A stretch of DNA of 64,000 nt from an uncultured Synechococcus sp. (GCA_949373155.1 CASICK010000001.1:62001-126000); one strand, 5' to 3'. Positions 8,548-17,579 are shown, counted from the first letter of the stretch. The notes: generated by a model not told the origin, from the sequence alone. A program made the numbers and translations.

Positions 8548-9552
8548 ATGACCGACCCTATGGTTCCGGTAAAGGTCGGAGTAATCGGAATCGGCAACAT
8601 GGGTTGGCATCATGCCCGTGTGCTCAGTCTCCTGAAGGATGCGGATCTCGTGGGCGTCTCTGATCCGGATGCGAAGCGCGGAGAACTGGCTAAAGATCAA
8701 TTTAATTGCCGTTGGTTCGCGGATTACCACGAGATGTTGTCTGAGGTCGAAGCGGTTTGTATCGCTGTGCCGACCTTGCTCCACCATGCCGTTGGTTTGG
8801 CCTGTTTAGAGGCTGGGCTGCACGTTTTGATCGAAAAGCCGATTGCGGCCAGTCAGGAGGAGGCGGCTTCGCTCAGCGAGTCGGCAAGCCGCGTGGATCG
8901 GCTTCTGCAGGTGGGGCATATCGAGCGCTTCAATCCTGCGTTTCGTGAGTTGACCAAGGTGGTGGCGAATGAGGAAGTTGTCGTGCTGGAAGCCAGACGT
9001 CACAGCCCCCATTCCGATCGAGCCAATGATGTTTCGGTGGTTCTTGATTTGATGATCCACGATTTAGATCTTGTTTTGGAACTCGCGGGGGCATCTGTCG
9101 TGCATTTATCAGCGGCTGGTGGACGAAGCTCTGAAGGGCCGATCGATTACGTCAACGCAACACTTGGATTCGACAACGGTGTGGTCGCAAGCCTGACGGC
9201 CAGCAAAATGAGCCATCGCAAGATCAGGAGCTTGAGTGCTCACTGTCGTGGAAGCCTTGTGGAAACGGATTTTCTGAATCACACCTTGCATATTCATCGG
9301 CGTGCCCATGAGTGGTATTCCGCTGATCACGGCGAGCTGCTGTATCGCAATGACGGTTTTATTGAAGAGGTGAGCACCACTTCGATCGAGCCGCTTTATG
9401 CCGAGCTGGAGCATTTTCTTCAGTGCGTTCGAGGCCGTGAAACCCCCGCCGTGGATGGTCAGCAGGCTTCAAGGGCCCTCCGTCTTGCCGATTTGATCGA
9501 GCAGGCTGTGGAGCGGCCAGGAGTTGGTATTGCTCTCGACGCTCCGATTTGA
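8548..9552 (+). CDS. Gfo/Idh/MocA family NAD(P)-dependent oxidoreductase
   Basis: A 334-residue dehydrogenase with an N-terminal Rossmann fold (VGVIGIGNMGWHHARVL) and the family hallmark EKPIA around residue 97, containing the catalytic lysine; MIHDLDLVLEL supplies the conserved D-x-x-x-H-like region. Such enzymes oxidise sugars or nucleotide sugars; those with the GHIERFNPA phrase are often UDP-N-acetylhexosamine 3-dehydrogenases (WlbA-like) in surface-polysaccharide pathways. The substrate is therefore inferred only as a UDP-sugar. ATG at 8548 or 8560 can be the start. It ends 1 nt from the convergent GH15-like gene. Confidence 0.85.
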   Translation: MTDPMVPVKVGVIGIGNMGWHHARVLSLLKDADLVGVSDPDAKRGELAKDQFNCRWFADYHEMLSEVEAVCIAVPTLLHHAVGLACLEAGLHVLIEKPIAASQEEAASLSESASRVDRLLQVGHIERFNPAFRELTKVVANEEVVVLEARRHSPHSDRANDVSVVLDLMIHDLDLVLELAGASVVHLSAAGGRSSEGPIDYVNATLGFDNGVVASLTASKMSHRKIRSLSAHCRGSLVETDFLNHTLHIHRRAHEWYSADHGELLYRNDGFIEEVSTTSIEPLYAELEHFLQCVRGRETPAVDGQQASRALRLADLIEQAVERPGVGIALDAPI

Positions 9553-9553
9553 T

Positions 9554-12500
9554 TTAGAGAAGACCTTCTTGTTCGGCGAGCTCCCGTAACGCTTCGATTT
9601 GCCAACGGCGGCATTGCGCCGGAGAGGCTTTGTAAAACTGTTCCCAAGCCGCCGCTTTGTGCTGGCTGTAGGTGCTGATGTGCTGTTGGGGATGGGTGCT
9701 TTGCCAGCCCACCCGAACGGCATGACCAATCACCACATCGAGTGCGATGTCGTCTTCAAAGCGCGTGTCTGGGTTGGTCGTCGTGAAGGCCATCAGCGAC
9801 AGCAGACTTTCTGTGCATAGTTGGCGGTATTCAGCGGCTTCAATGCGACTGAGCAGATGCTCAACCTGAATGGCGAAGTTACGCTCTCCTGGTGTTTTTT
9901 CGAGCACCAAGGCACTGGTGAGCCGGTTGCGCCGCTCCAATTTGTCTCCGATCACCAGGCCACGGCAGTGATGTAAAAGCGACCAGATGCCGGCATAGAA
10001 CTCATTTGGGACTTGCTGCAGGGAGCCCAGTCGCATGCGGTGTTGCAGCCAGTCCGATCCGCTGGGTCGTTCTTCAAGGGGCTCAGGCACGGTCCATTGC
10101 ACATGTCCGCGCAGGTGAAGCAGCTCTCGTCTCTGTAGAGCTTCTCGGGCGTGGTCGACGTCATTGAGCAGTGCTTGAAGGCGCAAGCTGATCCCATGCG
10201 GGGCTTCGCTGCATAGGGCTTCAAAGGCTTCGTCCTGGCTTAGTTGTCGTTCGGCTGCGAGTTCTGAGGTGAGCAGAAGCAGCAGTTGACCCAGCTGCAG
10301 GGTCAGCGTCCCCTTGAGTTTTTCAGGTTCTCGACGGGCAAGGCCATCAAGAGCCACAAGCAGCTCCTGTTGCAACATGCGCTCACGCCCGTCATTGCCA
10401 CAGGTGCGTTCAATCAGGGCAGCGATCGCCGGGCTTGAGGCCGGGGCGCTGAGCCGAGAGTCGCTGGTGTAGTTCCTCCCCACGACCACGTGCTTCTGGC
10501 GGCTGAGCAGGTCGATGACAGCATCCTCGAGCTGGGGATGGACGAGCCCCATCGCACCTGCGCAGCGGCGAGCAACGTTCCAGTCCTCCTGGCTGAGGCC
10601 GCGATGGTAAATCTCCTCAAGCAGGGTGATCAGCGCAATCGGTGTCCCCTTCGGACCGCTGAGAATCGCTCGATGGCCGAGTTGGCGCTTCAGCAGTTCA
10701 AGTACTTCGGCTTGTTCTCGGAGTGAATGGCTACTCCAGAGACGATCACCGAGTTGAGCGAGGGGGATGTCATCCAGCTCTTGCTCCTGGGCTGCGGTGA
10801 GGTCACTGAAGTCGGTGGAGTCCTGCAGGTAGCGTGCTGCCTCGCTGCGTTGATGGGCGTTGCTCCTTAATGTTGTGGTGGGCAGCGTCACCCACTGAGC
10901 GCTGTGGGCGAGTGTTTCAAGGTCGCTGAAGCAAACGGGCACATCTTCGAGCCGTCCTGAGTGCAGACGCGTGGTGAGATCCATCAGCAGCTCTGGATTG
11001 TTCTCCAGCAGGGTGGCCTCAATCGGGATCAGTAAGAGCGGTGATCCCTCGCCGCGCCAGTGCCGCTGCAGCAGGTGCAATTCATTGAGGATCGTTTCCA
11101 TGAGCTGGCGTGGGTCATGACTGACGAAAAAGGTGTCTTCTTCCAAGACAGCGGGTAGGACGGCAAACTGCTCGTCGCCCTGTCGATAGAGGCGGGCTGT
11201 GTCCGAGGTATCGGCTCGGAGCATCGGCAGACCGCTCAAGCGGAGAGCCTCATCGCCTCCGACGGCGCTGAGACGATCGTTGAGGTTGCTAGATGGCACC
11301 ACCTGGATGGGGCAGGTCTGTGGATCGCTCACTGGCAACCCTCGTGCCTTGAGTTCGGTTGCGAGTGCGCTGCTTGTTGGTGCAAGGGCAACCAGGACTT
11401 GTTCGGCGCCGATCTCGGCTTGAAATCTGCGGCCGCAGGGATCAAGGTCCGCTGGCTCGATCAGTCCTTCCATCAGCATCTCCCCAAGCCAGGCAAGGCT
11501 CTGGGTCCACAGCAGAGGCACGTTGTCGTTGGCCAGTCGTTGCTGGCTTCCTGGTGCCCGCCGTTCGAGTTCGATCGCACTGTCTGGAACCAAATAGAGC
11601 TCTGGGTAGAGCTGTTGGCCCTGGCGTTCGACCTGCAGGATCTTGAGCCGTTCTTGCCAGTAATGCGCGTCGGTCCAACGCTCTTCACAGCAGGCTGTGA
11701 GCTGCTCATAGGCCAGGAAGAGAGGCCATTCCGATTCCACGCCTTCGAAGTTGACCAGTTCGGCCCGTTCGTAATGCAGCCGACTGACGTCTTCGACAAC
11801 GGTTTGATGTCCGTCCCGTCGGAAGCGTTTGTATCCGTAGGGGCCTCCTAGTTCCCGTCGGATTCGCTGGACGGTTCGCTCCACTAGGTCTTGCTCTTCT
11901 ACCGCCCAGGCTGGATAGCCGATCACGGAGAGACAAGCGCTGTCGACTTCTTTGCTAGCCGATTCCCTTGGCAGCAGTCCTTGGAGTGCCCGGCGCAAGC
12001 GGACGACAGCGCCTTGCGGCACCAGCACCTGCACCGATCCATCGCCATGGGAACTAAACAGATCCACGCCATCGAGGGCTTCTAGTGCCGCTTTGGCCAT
12101 GCCAATGGAGCTGGCGTTGCGTTCAGGCAAGCCTTCATTCCCCTTGTCCCCACGCTCCCAGATTCCGTAGTCGGGCACGCGATAAGCCCGGGCTACGTAG
12201 TAGACGAGATTTTGGACGAAAGCCACTTCGTGGCGGTTGCGAATCACCGCGATCCCGCCGCGGCTTAGTTGCGCTAGCTGCAACAAAAACAGAGATGTCG
12301 CATCCAGCTGCAGATGCCCCCAGCCGTCATCGGCGACAACCTGATCGCCATTGGCACTGTTGTATTTGGCATGCAAGGCGTCGAGTGGATCGAGGCTGTA
12401 CTTAAAGCGCTCCACTTTTGAGGCTTGGCGCATCATGCTGTTAAGCAAGCCGCGCATCAGCGCCAGAACCCGTTGTTCGAGTTCCCAACTGCGCTGGGTG

Positions 12501-12802
12501 GTGCCCCCATGATGGCGACGATGGGCGATGGCAAGGCCCCAAACGCACTGAATCGAGTACACGCAGTCGCGAACCCAGGCGTCTCCGTAATTTCCGTGCA
12601 CGGTGTTTGCCGTGCTGGCTGGAAGCAACCCGCTTACTGGATGCTGACGCTGTAGGACCACCGCTTCGATGGCCACATCCAGGCTCTTGAGTTTTTCAAG
12701 GCGTAGCGCGTGTTGCTCCTGAGGGTTCGGATGCGACAAAACCGTGGCCTTCCAGGGGACCGGATCTAGATTCTCCCTCGAAGTCGAGTTAGGGATGGAC
12801 AT
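9554..12802 (-). CDS. GH15 / phosphorylase-kinase alpha/beta-like protein
   Basis: A very large protein (about 1080 residues). The first half is an (alpha/alpha)6-barrel related to glucoamylases of GH15 and to phosphorylase b kinase alpha/beta subunits, with GNYGDAWVRDCVYS near residue 75 and later DDGWGHLQLDATSLFLL and YGIWERGDKGNE. The second half is helical without recognisable catalytic motifs and ends in QRELAEQEGLL-like sequence. Cyanobacterial homologues of this length are annotated 'glycoside hydrolase family 15', but activity is unproven; a regulatory or glucan-binding role is possible. The start is uncertain: ATG 12802 overlaps the divergent WecG-type gene start by 8 nt, while TTG 12739 would avoid overlap. 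Confidence 0.85.
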   Translation of the reverse strand: MSIPNSTSRENLDPVPWKATVLSHPNPQEQHALRLEKLKSLDVAIEAVVLQRQHPVSGLLPASTANTVHGNYGDAWVRDCVYSIQCVWGLAIAHRRHHGGTTQRSWELEQRVLALMRGLLNSMMRQASKVERFKYSLDPLDALHAKYNSANGDQVVADDGWGHLQLDATSLFLLQLAQLSRGGIAVIRNRHEVAFVQNLVYYVARAYRVPDYGIWERGDKGNEGLPERNASSIGMAKAALEALDGVDLFSSHGDGSVQVLVPQGAVVRLRRALQGLLPRESASKEVDSACLSVIGYPAWAVEEQDLVERTVQRIRRELGGPYGYKRFRRDGHQTVVEDVSRLHYERAELVNFEGVESEWPLFLAYEQLTACCEERWTDAHYWQERLKILQVERQGQQLYPELYLVPDSAIELERRAPGSQQRLANDNVPLLWTQSLAWLGEMLMEGLIEPADLDPCGRRFQAEIGAEQVLVALAPTSSALATELKARGLPVSDPQTCPIQVVPSSNLNDRLSAVGGDEALRLSGLPMLRADTSDTARLYRQGDEQFAVLPAVLEEDTFFVSHDPRQLMETILNELHLLQRHWRGEGSPLLLIPIEATLLENNPELLMDLTTRLHSGRLEDVPVCFSDLETLAHSAQWVTLPTTTLRSNAHQRSEAARYLQDSTDFSDLTAAQEQELDDIPLAQLGDRLWSSHSLREQAEVLELLKRQLGHRAILSGPKGTPIALITLLEEIYHRGLSQEDWNVARRCAGAMGLVHPQLEDAVIDLLSRQKHVVVGRNYTSDSRLSAPASSPAIAALIERTCGNDGRERMLQQELLVALDGLARREPEKLKGTLTLQLGQLLLLLTSELAAERQLSQDEAFEALCSEAPHGISLRLQALLNDVDHAREALQRRELLHLRGHVQWTVPEPLEERPSGSDWLQHRMRLGSLQQVPNEFYAGIWSLLHHCRGLVIGDKLERRNRLTSALVLEKTPGERNFAIQVEHLLSRIEAAEYRQLCTESLLSLMAFTTTNPDTRFEDDIALDVVIGHAVRVGWQSTHPQQHISTYSQHKAAAWEQFYKASPAQCRRWQIEALRELAEQEGLL

Positions 12803-13580
12803 CACCAGCACCGGTCCGCGTGATCAGCGTCGCCTGCAGGTGCTTGGGGTGCCAGTGGATGCGTGTCGTGATGTCACGGCAGCAGCCATCGGTGTGCATG
12901 CCGATGGGGGAGGTCAGATCGTGACCCTGAATGCCGAGATGACGATGGCAGCACGAGCCAACCCTCGCTTGGGTGCAGTGATTGCTGACGCCGATCTGGT
13001 GGTCCCTGATGGTGCAGGCGTTGTCTGGGCTTTGCGTTTACAAAATGTGCGCGTTCGCCGAAGCCCTGGCATTGAGCTGGCGTGGGAGCTTTTGGGTTAC
13101 GCAGAGGCCCATGGTTGGTCTGTGGCGCTTGTGGGTGCTGCGCCGCAGGTGATGGAACGATTATGTGATCGCTTGGTGTTGGAGCTCCCGGAGTTGCGCC
13201 TAGTGCTGGCGCAACATGGGTATCTCAGCAAGGAAGATTGGCCTGAGCTCGAAGCCAACTTGTGCGAGCTCAATCCTGATTTGGTTCTTGTCGCTCTCGG
13301 CGTTCCTCGTCAAGAACTTTGGACGCAGCGCTTGAATGCGATTCAAACCGGTGTGTGGATGGGTGTTGGTGGCAGTTTTGATGTCTGGGCTGGCCTCAAG
13401 AAACGAGCGCCACGATGGACCAGCCGTCTCCAGGTGGAATGGCTTTATAGGCTTTTGCAGGAACCAAGCCGCTGGAGGCGTTATCTCGCGCTACCCCAAT
13501 TTGTTTGGGCTGTTTTGGTCAGCGGAAGCCGACTGAAGCCTGCCAAACAAAAGCAAGCAACAGGAAAAACAACGGAATGA
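12795..13580 (+). CDS. WecG/TagA/CpsF family glycosyltransferase
   Basis: A 261-residue glycosyltransferase of family 26 type (WecG/TagA/CpsF), which transfers N-acetyl-hexosaminyl-type sugars onto lipid-linked intermediates at the cytoplasmic face of the membrane. Family motifs are clear: VTLNAEM near residue 45, [14 protein letters not shown] with the conserved aspartate around 75, [11 protein letters not shown] around 170 and [19 protein letters not shown] around 193. It fits with the GlcNAc-1-phosphate transferase at 28896 in surface polysaccharide synthesis. Its last 62 nt overlap psbK on the other strand; the lysine-rich tail ([13 protein letters not shown]) lies in that overlap. Confidence 0.92.
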   Translation: MDITSTGPRDQRRLQVLGVPVDACRDVTAAAIGVHADGGGQIVTLNAEMTMAARANPRLGAVIADADLVVPDGAGVVWALRLQNVRVRRSPGIELAWELLGYAEAHGWSVALVGAAPQVMERLCDRLVLELPELRLVLAQHGYLSKEDWPELEANLCELNPDLVLVALGVPRQELWTQRLNAIQTGVWMGVGGSFDVWAGLKKRAPRWTSRLQVEWLYRLLQEPSRWRRYLALPQFVWAVLVSGSRLKPAKQKQATGKTTE

Positions 13581-13662
13581 TCGGCAGGATGTCGATCAGC
13601 GGACCGAAGGCTTGATAGGCCTCAGGTAACTGGGCCAGCAAATCGAGGGTGTAAGCAGCCAT
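13519..13662 (-). CDS. psbK: Photosystem II protein PsbK
   Basis: A 47-residue reading frame starting [19 protein letters not shown], with a hydrophobic span [15 protein letters not shown] and the end QASVGFR. This matches PsbK, a single-helix low-molecular-weight subunit of photosystem II whose short N-terminal presequence is removed. It lies 30 bp downstream of tgt in the same direction, the arrangement found in other cyanobacteria, and its 3' 62 nt are antisense to the end of the WecG-type gene. Confidence 0.93.
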   Translation of the reverse strand: MAAYTLDLLAQLPEAYQAFGPLIDILPIIPLFFLLLAFVWQASVGFR

Positions 13663-13692
13663 CCCGGCGAATTCATGGTCGGAGCTCGGACG

Positions 13693-14826
13693 CTACCACG
13701 TGTGATGGGCTCTTGAGCTCGGCTCCCACGGAGCGAAATCCTCTGAAAAGCAACCATCACGAATGGCTTGCCCCATCGCGGTGGTGAATCGGATCAAATG
13801 GGTGAGGTTATGGATGCTCAAGAGCGTGAGGCCGAGCAGTTCCTCACTGCGAATTAGATGATTCAGATAGGCACGGGTGTGATGGCGGCAGGCGATGCAG
13901 GGGCAGCTTGCGTCTAGCGGAGTGTGGTCGTGCCGGAATCGAGCGTTGCGCAGGTTCCAGCGCTCGCCCCCAACCAGTGCCGTGCCATGCCTGCCAAGAC
14001 GGGTGGGCAGAACGCAATCAAACATGTCAATTCCATTGGCGACGGCGATTGCCATTTCACGGAGGGTGCCAATCCCCATGAGGTACCGGGGGCGATCAGC
14101 TGGCAACAGGGGTGTGACCTGACGCACGATCTGATGCATCTCCTCCACCGGTTCGCCAACGCTGACGCCACCGATGGCGATGCCTGGCAGGTTGAAGTCC
14201 GCCACCGTTCGCGCGCTGAGATCACGGAGGTGGGGGAAGCAACCTCCCTGCACAATTCCAAAGAGGGCTTGATCGTCGCGTTGATGGGCGTCTGCACAGC
14301 GTCCTAGCCAAGCGTGCGTGCGCCGGCAGGCCTCCGCGACATCGTTCTCTGTGGCTGGATAGGGCGGACATTGATCGAATGCCATGGCCACATCAGCGCC
14401 AAGGCGCATTTGGATCTGCATCGACCGCTCTGGGGTCAGCAAGATGCGGCTGCCATTGCGAGGGTTGCGGAAGTCCACCCCCTCGTCGTCAATGCGGTTG
14501 AGGTCGCCGAGGCTGAACACCTGGAAGCCACCGGAATCGGTGAGCATCGGACCGTCCCAGCCCATGAACCGATGCAGCCCCCCGGCGTCAGCAACGATGT
14601 CCTCTCCAGGTTGGAGATGCAGGTGATAGGTGTTGGACAGCACCATTTGGGCGCCGGTCTCTGCCAATTGGGAGGTGGTGACCCCTTTCACGGTGCCCAG
14701 CGTGCCCACGGGCATGAACCGTGGCGTCATGACGGGACCGTGAGGTGTGTGGAAGCATCCACAACGAGCGCCTGTGTTGCGGCAAGTGGCCTGAATCTCG
14801 AACTGGAACACAGGCCCTCCGTGCAA
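13693..14826 (-). CDS. tgt: Queuine/preQ1 tRNA-guanine transglycosylase
   Basis: Exchanges guanine-34 of GUN-anticodon tRNAs for the queuosine precursor base. The 377-residue protein has the TGT hallmarks: TVKGVT and [11 protein letters not shown] in the N-terminal third, the catalytic-aspartate motif [12 protein letters not shown] (about residue 100), [15 protein letters not shown], the nucleophile region [12 protein letters not shown], and a zinc site CPCIAC...H near residue 315. It lies upstream of psbK and is divergent from cobS (44 bp apart). A YhhQ-type queuosine precursor transporter is encoded at the right window edge. Confidence 0.95.
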   Translation of the reverse strand: MHGGPVFQFEIQATCRNTGARCGCFHTPHGPVMTPRFMPVGTLGTVKGVTTSQLAETGAQMVLSNTYHLHLQPGEDIVADAGGLHRFMGWDGPMLTDSGGFQVFSLGDLNRIDDEGVDFRNPRNGSRILLTPERSMQIQMRLGADVAMAFDQCPPYPATENDVAEACRRTHAWLGRCADAHQRDDQALFGIVQGGCFPHLRDLSARTVADFNLPGIAIGGVSVGEPVEEMHQIVRQVTPLLPADRPRYLMGIGTLREMAIAVANGIDMFDCVLPTRLGRHGTALVGGERWNLRNARFRHDHTPLDASCPCIACRHHTRAYLNHLIRSEELLGLTLLSIHNLTHLIRFTTAMGQAIRDGCFSEDFAPWEPSSRAHHTW

Positions 14827-14870
14827 CGCATCAATTTACGGTGAGCCGTGTTGGTAGATGGGTCGAGGTC

Positions 14871-15644
14871 ATGCCTTCAGCGCCCTCATGGCTGCGCGAT
14901 TTAGTGGGTGCCTGGATTTTTTATTCAGTGCTGCCTGCCTGGCCCTGGCCTCAGCCCCGCTTCGAACGCATCGCCCGCTTTGCTCCTTGGATCGGCTTGG
15001 TCATTGGTGGATTGCAGGCGGGATTGTGGTGGCTTTTGTCAGGATTGGGATGGTCTCAAGTCGCTCTCGTCCCGTCTGTTTTGGCCTTGGGGTTGTGGCT
15101 CACCGGTGGGCTCCATTTCGATGGATTGATGGATACAGCTGATGGTCTCGCTGCAGGGCCTGAGCGTTGCCTGGAGGCGATGGAGGACAGCCGTGTGGGT
15201 GCCAGTGGTGTGCAGTTGTCAGTGGTAGTGCTGTTGTTGCAGTTCGCTGCTTTGGTGCGTTTGGGCCCCCTGGCACCGATCGCTTTGATGGTCACGAGCG
15301 CTTTGGCAAGGGTGTCCCCCCTTTGGGCGATGGCGCGGTTCGCTTATTTGCGGGTGAATGGAACGGCTGGTTTTCACCGCCGTCACCAAAAGGGTCTTGG
15401 AGATGCTGTTCCCACCCTGGTTTTGTTGGTGGTGTTGAGCCCACTGAACCCACTGCTCCAGCAGCTGCCGCTCTTGACGGCTCCTCTTTGTTTGCTGTGC
15501 GCCTTGGTTGTGGCTGAGTGGCTTGGCCGGCGGCTGGGAGGGATGACCGGAGATGGCTATGGAGCTGTTGTGATGCTCAGCGAGACCTCTGGTTTGTTGT
15601 TGATGGCCCTGTTGGCGCCTTCGCTGGGCTCGGGGGCAGGCTGA
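14871..15644 (+). CDS. cobS: Adenosylcobinamide-GDP ribazoletransferase
   Basis: Joins adenosylcobinamide-GDP and alpha-ribazole (phosphate) in the last stage of cobalamin synthesis, in the membrane. The 257-residue protein contains the CobS signature: FYSVLPAWPWP near the N-terminus, GGLHFDGLMDTADGLA (about residue 80-95) with the metal-binding aspartates, and MTGDGYGAVVMLSE near the C-terminus, plus several hydrophobic helices. ATG at 14871 is chosen because a longer frame upstream runs into tgt antisense sequence. No riboswitch is visible in the short upstream gap. The final 68 nt overlap the convergent sensor kinase gene. Confidence 0.93.
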   Translation: MPSAPSWLRDLVGAWIFYSVLPAWPWPQPRFERIARFAPWIGLVIGGLQAGLWWLLSGLGWSQVALVPSVLALGLWLTGGLHFDGLMDTADGLAAGPERCLEAMEDSRVGASGVQLSVVVLLLQFAALVRLGPLAPIALMVTSALARVSPLWAMARFAYLRVNGTAGFHRRHQKGLGDAVPTLVLLVVLSPLNPLLQQLPLLTAPLCLLCALVVAEWLGRRLGGMTGDGYGAVVMLSETSGLLLMALLAPSLGSGAG

Positions 15645-16737
15645 GGAGGAAGCCATTGCCGCGGCTTGGCAGGCTCGGGTCGAGCTGGTTTGGATTGGTG
15701 TGTAAAACCAGTGCGCCACCTCGTTCTTCGGCGAGAAGTCGAGCGAGTGCGAGCCCTAGTCCGGATCCGGATTGATCCTTGCTACTGCTCCCCCGTTCGC
15801 CTTTGCGGAAGATCAGCTCTTGTTCTTCATCTGGGATGGGAGGCCCCCCGTCCCAGATCAAGATGCTGTGCTCCAGCAGGCTTAGGCCCAGTGGGCAGCC
15901 TGTAGGGCTGTAGCGGAAGGCATTTTCCAGCAGATTGGCCACGATCTCTGAGACCACGGCATCGTCATCTGGCCGAATCTCTTGAGTCCAGGCAGGCCAG
16001 TTGGGTGGTGTTTGCCAAGCGCGGTTCTGGAGTGCTGCGGTTGCGGCAGCCCGTTCAATTAGAGGTTGAAGTAGTCGTTCGATCGTGAGCCCTGGGTCCT
16101 TTGATGTCACTTGGGGAAGCAGAAGTGGGCCGGGCACCTCGGGGCCATGCGGCAGATTCTCTTGACCGATGAGATCTAGGGATGTGATGTAGCGGTCGAG
16201 CTGGGCCTGTTCTTGAAGGAGGCCCGTTACAAGTGGACGTTGGAGATGCTCGGGCCCCAAACGACGGAGCAGAAGCTGGGCATAGGTGCGCAAGGCGGCC
16301 AGTGGGTTGCGCAACTGATGCACCACAAGATTCATCTGTTGGCGTTGCTGATGGAGCTCGTCCACTAGACGGCTGCGTTCGAGCTCAAGGCCAAGGCTGT
16401 AAGCCAAGGCTGAGGCGCTGGCTTGCAGGCGGCGATCGAGTTGGTCGGACCATTCCGATTCGCGCTGCTGCTCTGCCCTCAGAACTCCTAGTAAGAGGTC
16501 GTCATGGCGAAGGGGAAACCAGTGCCGCTCTGACGCCGGAATGCGTAGAAGGGGGTCGTCGGCCATCTCGGGGAGTCGGCCACTATCTGGAGGCCACTGA
16601 GCCAACATCGTGAAGCTGGGCGCGTCTCCTTGACTGCTTTGCGCGATGTAGACGACGAGTTTCTCCAAAGACGTGTCGCCAGAGAAACTCTGCAGCTGTT
16701 GCTTGACCAGGGTTAGGAACCGGTTGGACAGCTGCAT
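15577..16737 (-). CDS. Sensor histidine kinase, Hik2/CSK-like
   Basis: A soluble two-component sensor kinase of 386 residues with no transmembrane segments. A GAF-like sensor region (about 20-115) precedes the dimerisation/phosphoacceptor helix VVHQLRNPLAALRTYAQLL (His140), and a HATPase_c domain follows with an N box (ANLLENAFRYSP), G1 (LIWDGGPPIPDEEQ) and G2 (GSGLGLALARLLAEERGG). The H-box phrase HQLRNPLAALRT closely matches cyanobacterial Hik2 and the plastid sensor kinase CSK, which respond to redox and salt signals; that assignment is inference from motif similarity. No response regulator is adjacent. It has the long, gene-free region upstream and overlaps cobS at its 3' end. Confidence 0.85.
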   Translation of the reverse strand: MQLSNRFLTLVKQQLQSFSGDTSLEKLVVYIAQSSQGDAPSFTMLAQWPPDSGRLPEMADDPLLRIPASERHWFPLRHDDLLLGVLRAEQQRESEWSDQLDRRLQASASALAYSLGLELERSRLVDELHQQRQQMNLVVHQLRNPLAALRTYAQLLLRRLGPEHLQRPLVTGLLQEQAQLDRYITSLDLIGQENLPHGPEVPGPLLLPQVTSKDPGLTIERLLQPLIERAAATAALQNRAWQTPPNWPAWTQEIRPDDDAVVSEIVANLLENAFRYSPTGCPLGLSLLEHSILIWDGGPPIPDEEQELIFRKGERGSSSKDQSGSGLGLALARLLAEERGGALVLHTNPNQLDPSLPSRGNGFLLSLPPSPAKAPTGPSTTNQRSR

Positions 16738-17128
16738 GCTTGAAATTAAGTGCCTGGATACAGCCGGAGAGAAAACCCAAGATCGGGCTGCCTTGCCAAT
16801 TCAGGAAAAAGTCTTAAGATCAGAAGATCGACCAACGGCGCTCTTCGTTGAGGTGCCGGTTTCCTGTCGATTCTGCTCGGGTTGCACTTTCGTTGCTACC
16901 AAGGTTACAGCAGAGGTTGATGTGTCTCCTGTTGTCATCGGTTTTATGCCGTTGAAAGCGATGGTGTTTGTTGGTTGATCGTGCCGCTTTGGCTGCGTGA
17001 TCGATCCTCCGATTCGCTGACGTCACGATGCTCTTTATGAGCGTCTCACTTGATCGTTTGCCGCTTCAAAACGGTGCCGGTCTTTCTTGACAGCCCCCTC
17101 TCACTCCCTCAACAGGGATTTTTGCCCA
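16738..17128. other. Gene-free region between divergent sensor-kinase and DUF3155 genes
   Basis: At 391 bp this is the longest stretch in the window without a convincing gene. Short open frames exist on both strands but none has a recognisable protein or signal. A TTGACA hexamer at 17087-17092 has no -10 partner at a usable distance before the DUF3155 start. The region must hold both divergent promoters and could hold a small RNA; I see no recognisable structured RNA, terminator or repeat in it. Confidence 0.5.
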
Positions 17129-17497
17129 ATGTCCAAAAAACGTAAGAGGATTAGTCGTCGCCGCCTCGCTGGCCAGCGAGTGCTGGCGCATGTGCCGACT
17201 CACCATCTCGAAACTGGTGATCACAAGCCTGTGACAGCGGCTCGGCGCTACATCGCTGAGGGCGTTCTCATGCCCCCGGCCCTGGTTAACGTGCGCCGTA
17301 ACGAACACACCACAGACAAATTCTTCTGGGGTGAAAAAGGACTGTTTAGTGCTCAGTACGCCGAGGAAAATCATTTTCTATTCCCTTCCCTTCGTTCCAT
17401 CGTTGATCACGTTGGTGAAGAGGTCATCTTTGAAGGCCTAGACCTGGCGTCTGACGATTGGGAGGAAATGGAAGAGTACGAATACGCCTTCGTCTGA
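17129..17497 (+). CDS. DUF3155 family cyanobacterial protein
   Basis: A 122-residue protein with a strongly basic start (MSKKRKRISRRRLAGQRVL), then the conserved DUF3155 core KPVTAARRYI, MPPALVNVRRNEHTTD, FFWGEKGLFSAQYAEENHFLFPSLR, and an acidic tail (DDWEEMEEYEYAF). The family is found across cyanobacteria with no established function; a nucleic-acid or ribosome association is only suggested by the basic N-terminus. ATG at 17129 begins exactly at the conserved region. A strong terminator follows at 17525, already inside the convergent esterase gene. Confidence 0.88.
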   Translation: MSKKRKRISRRRLAGQRVLAHVPTHHLETGDHKPVTAARRYIAEGVLMPPALVNVRRNEHTTDKFFWGEKGLFSAQYAEENHFLFPSLRSIVDHVGEEVIFEGLDLASDDWEEMEEYEYAFV

Positions 17498-17524
17498 TTC
17501 CCTTTCATTCCAACCCTTGATTGC

Positions 17525-17579
17525 AAAGCCCTTAAGCGCTCTGAGCTGGTTGATCCAGCCAACGCTTGAGGGCTTTTTT
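17525..17579 (+). terminator. Rho-independent terminator of the DUF3155 gene, inside the esterase 3' end
   Basis: A long stem AAAGCCCTTAAGCG (17525-17538) pairs with CGCTTGAGGGCTTT (17563-17576) through 14 bp with one wobble, closed over an inner hairpin GCTGG-TTGAT-CCAGC (17545-17559), and ends in a run of six T. The sequence from 17532 on simultaneously encodes the last residues of the convergent esterase. Confidence 0.85.

Noticed and set aside
14827..14870. Cobalamin riboswitch upstream of cobS
   Set aside because: Only 44 bp separate the divergent starts of tgt and cobS, too short for the aptamer.
16673..16978. Open frame of 101 codons on the plus strand across the sensor-kinase start and gap
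   Set aside because: It begins in the antisense of the kinase gene and has no protein-like composition or recognisable motif.
17087..17092. TTGACA as a -35 box for the DUF3155 gene
   Set aside because: No acceptable -10 lies 15-19 bp downstream before the start codon.
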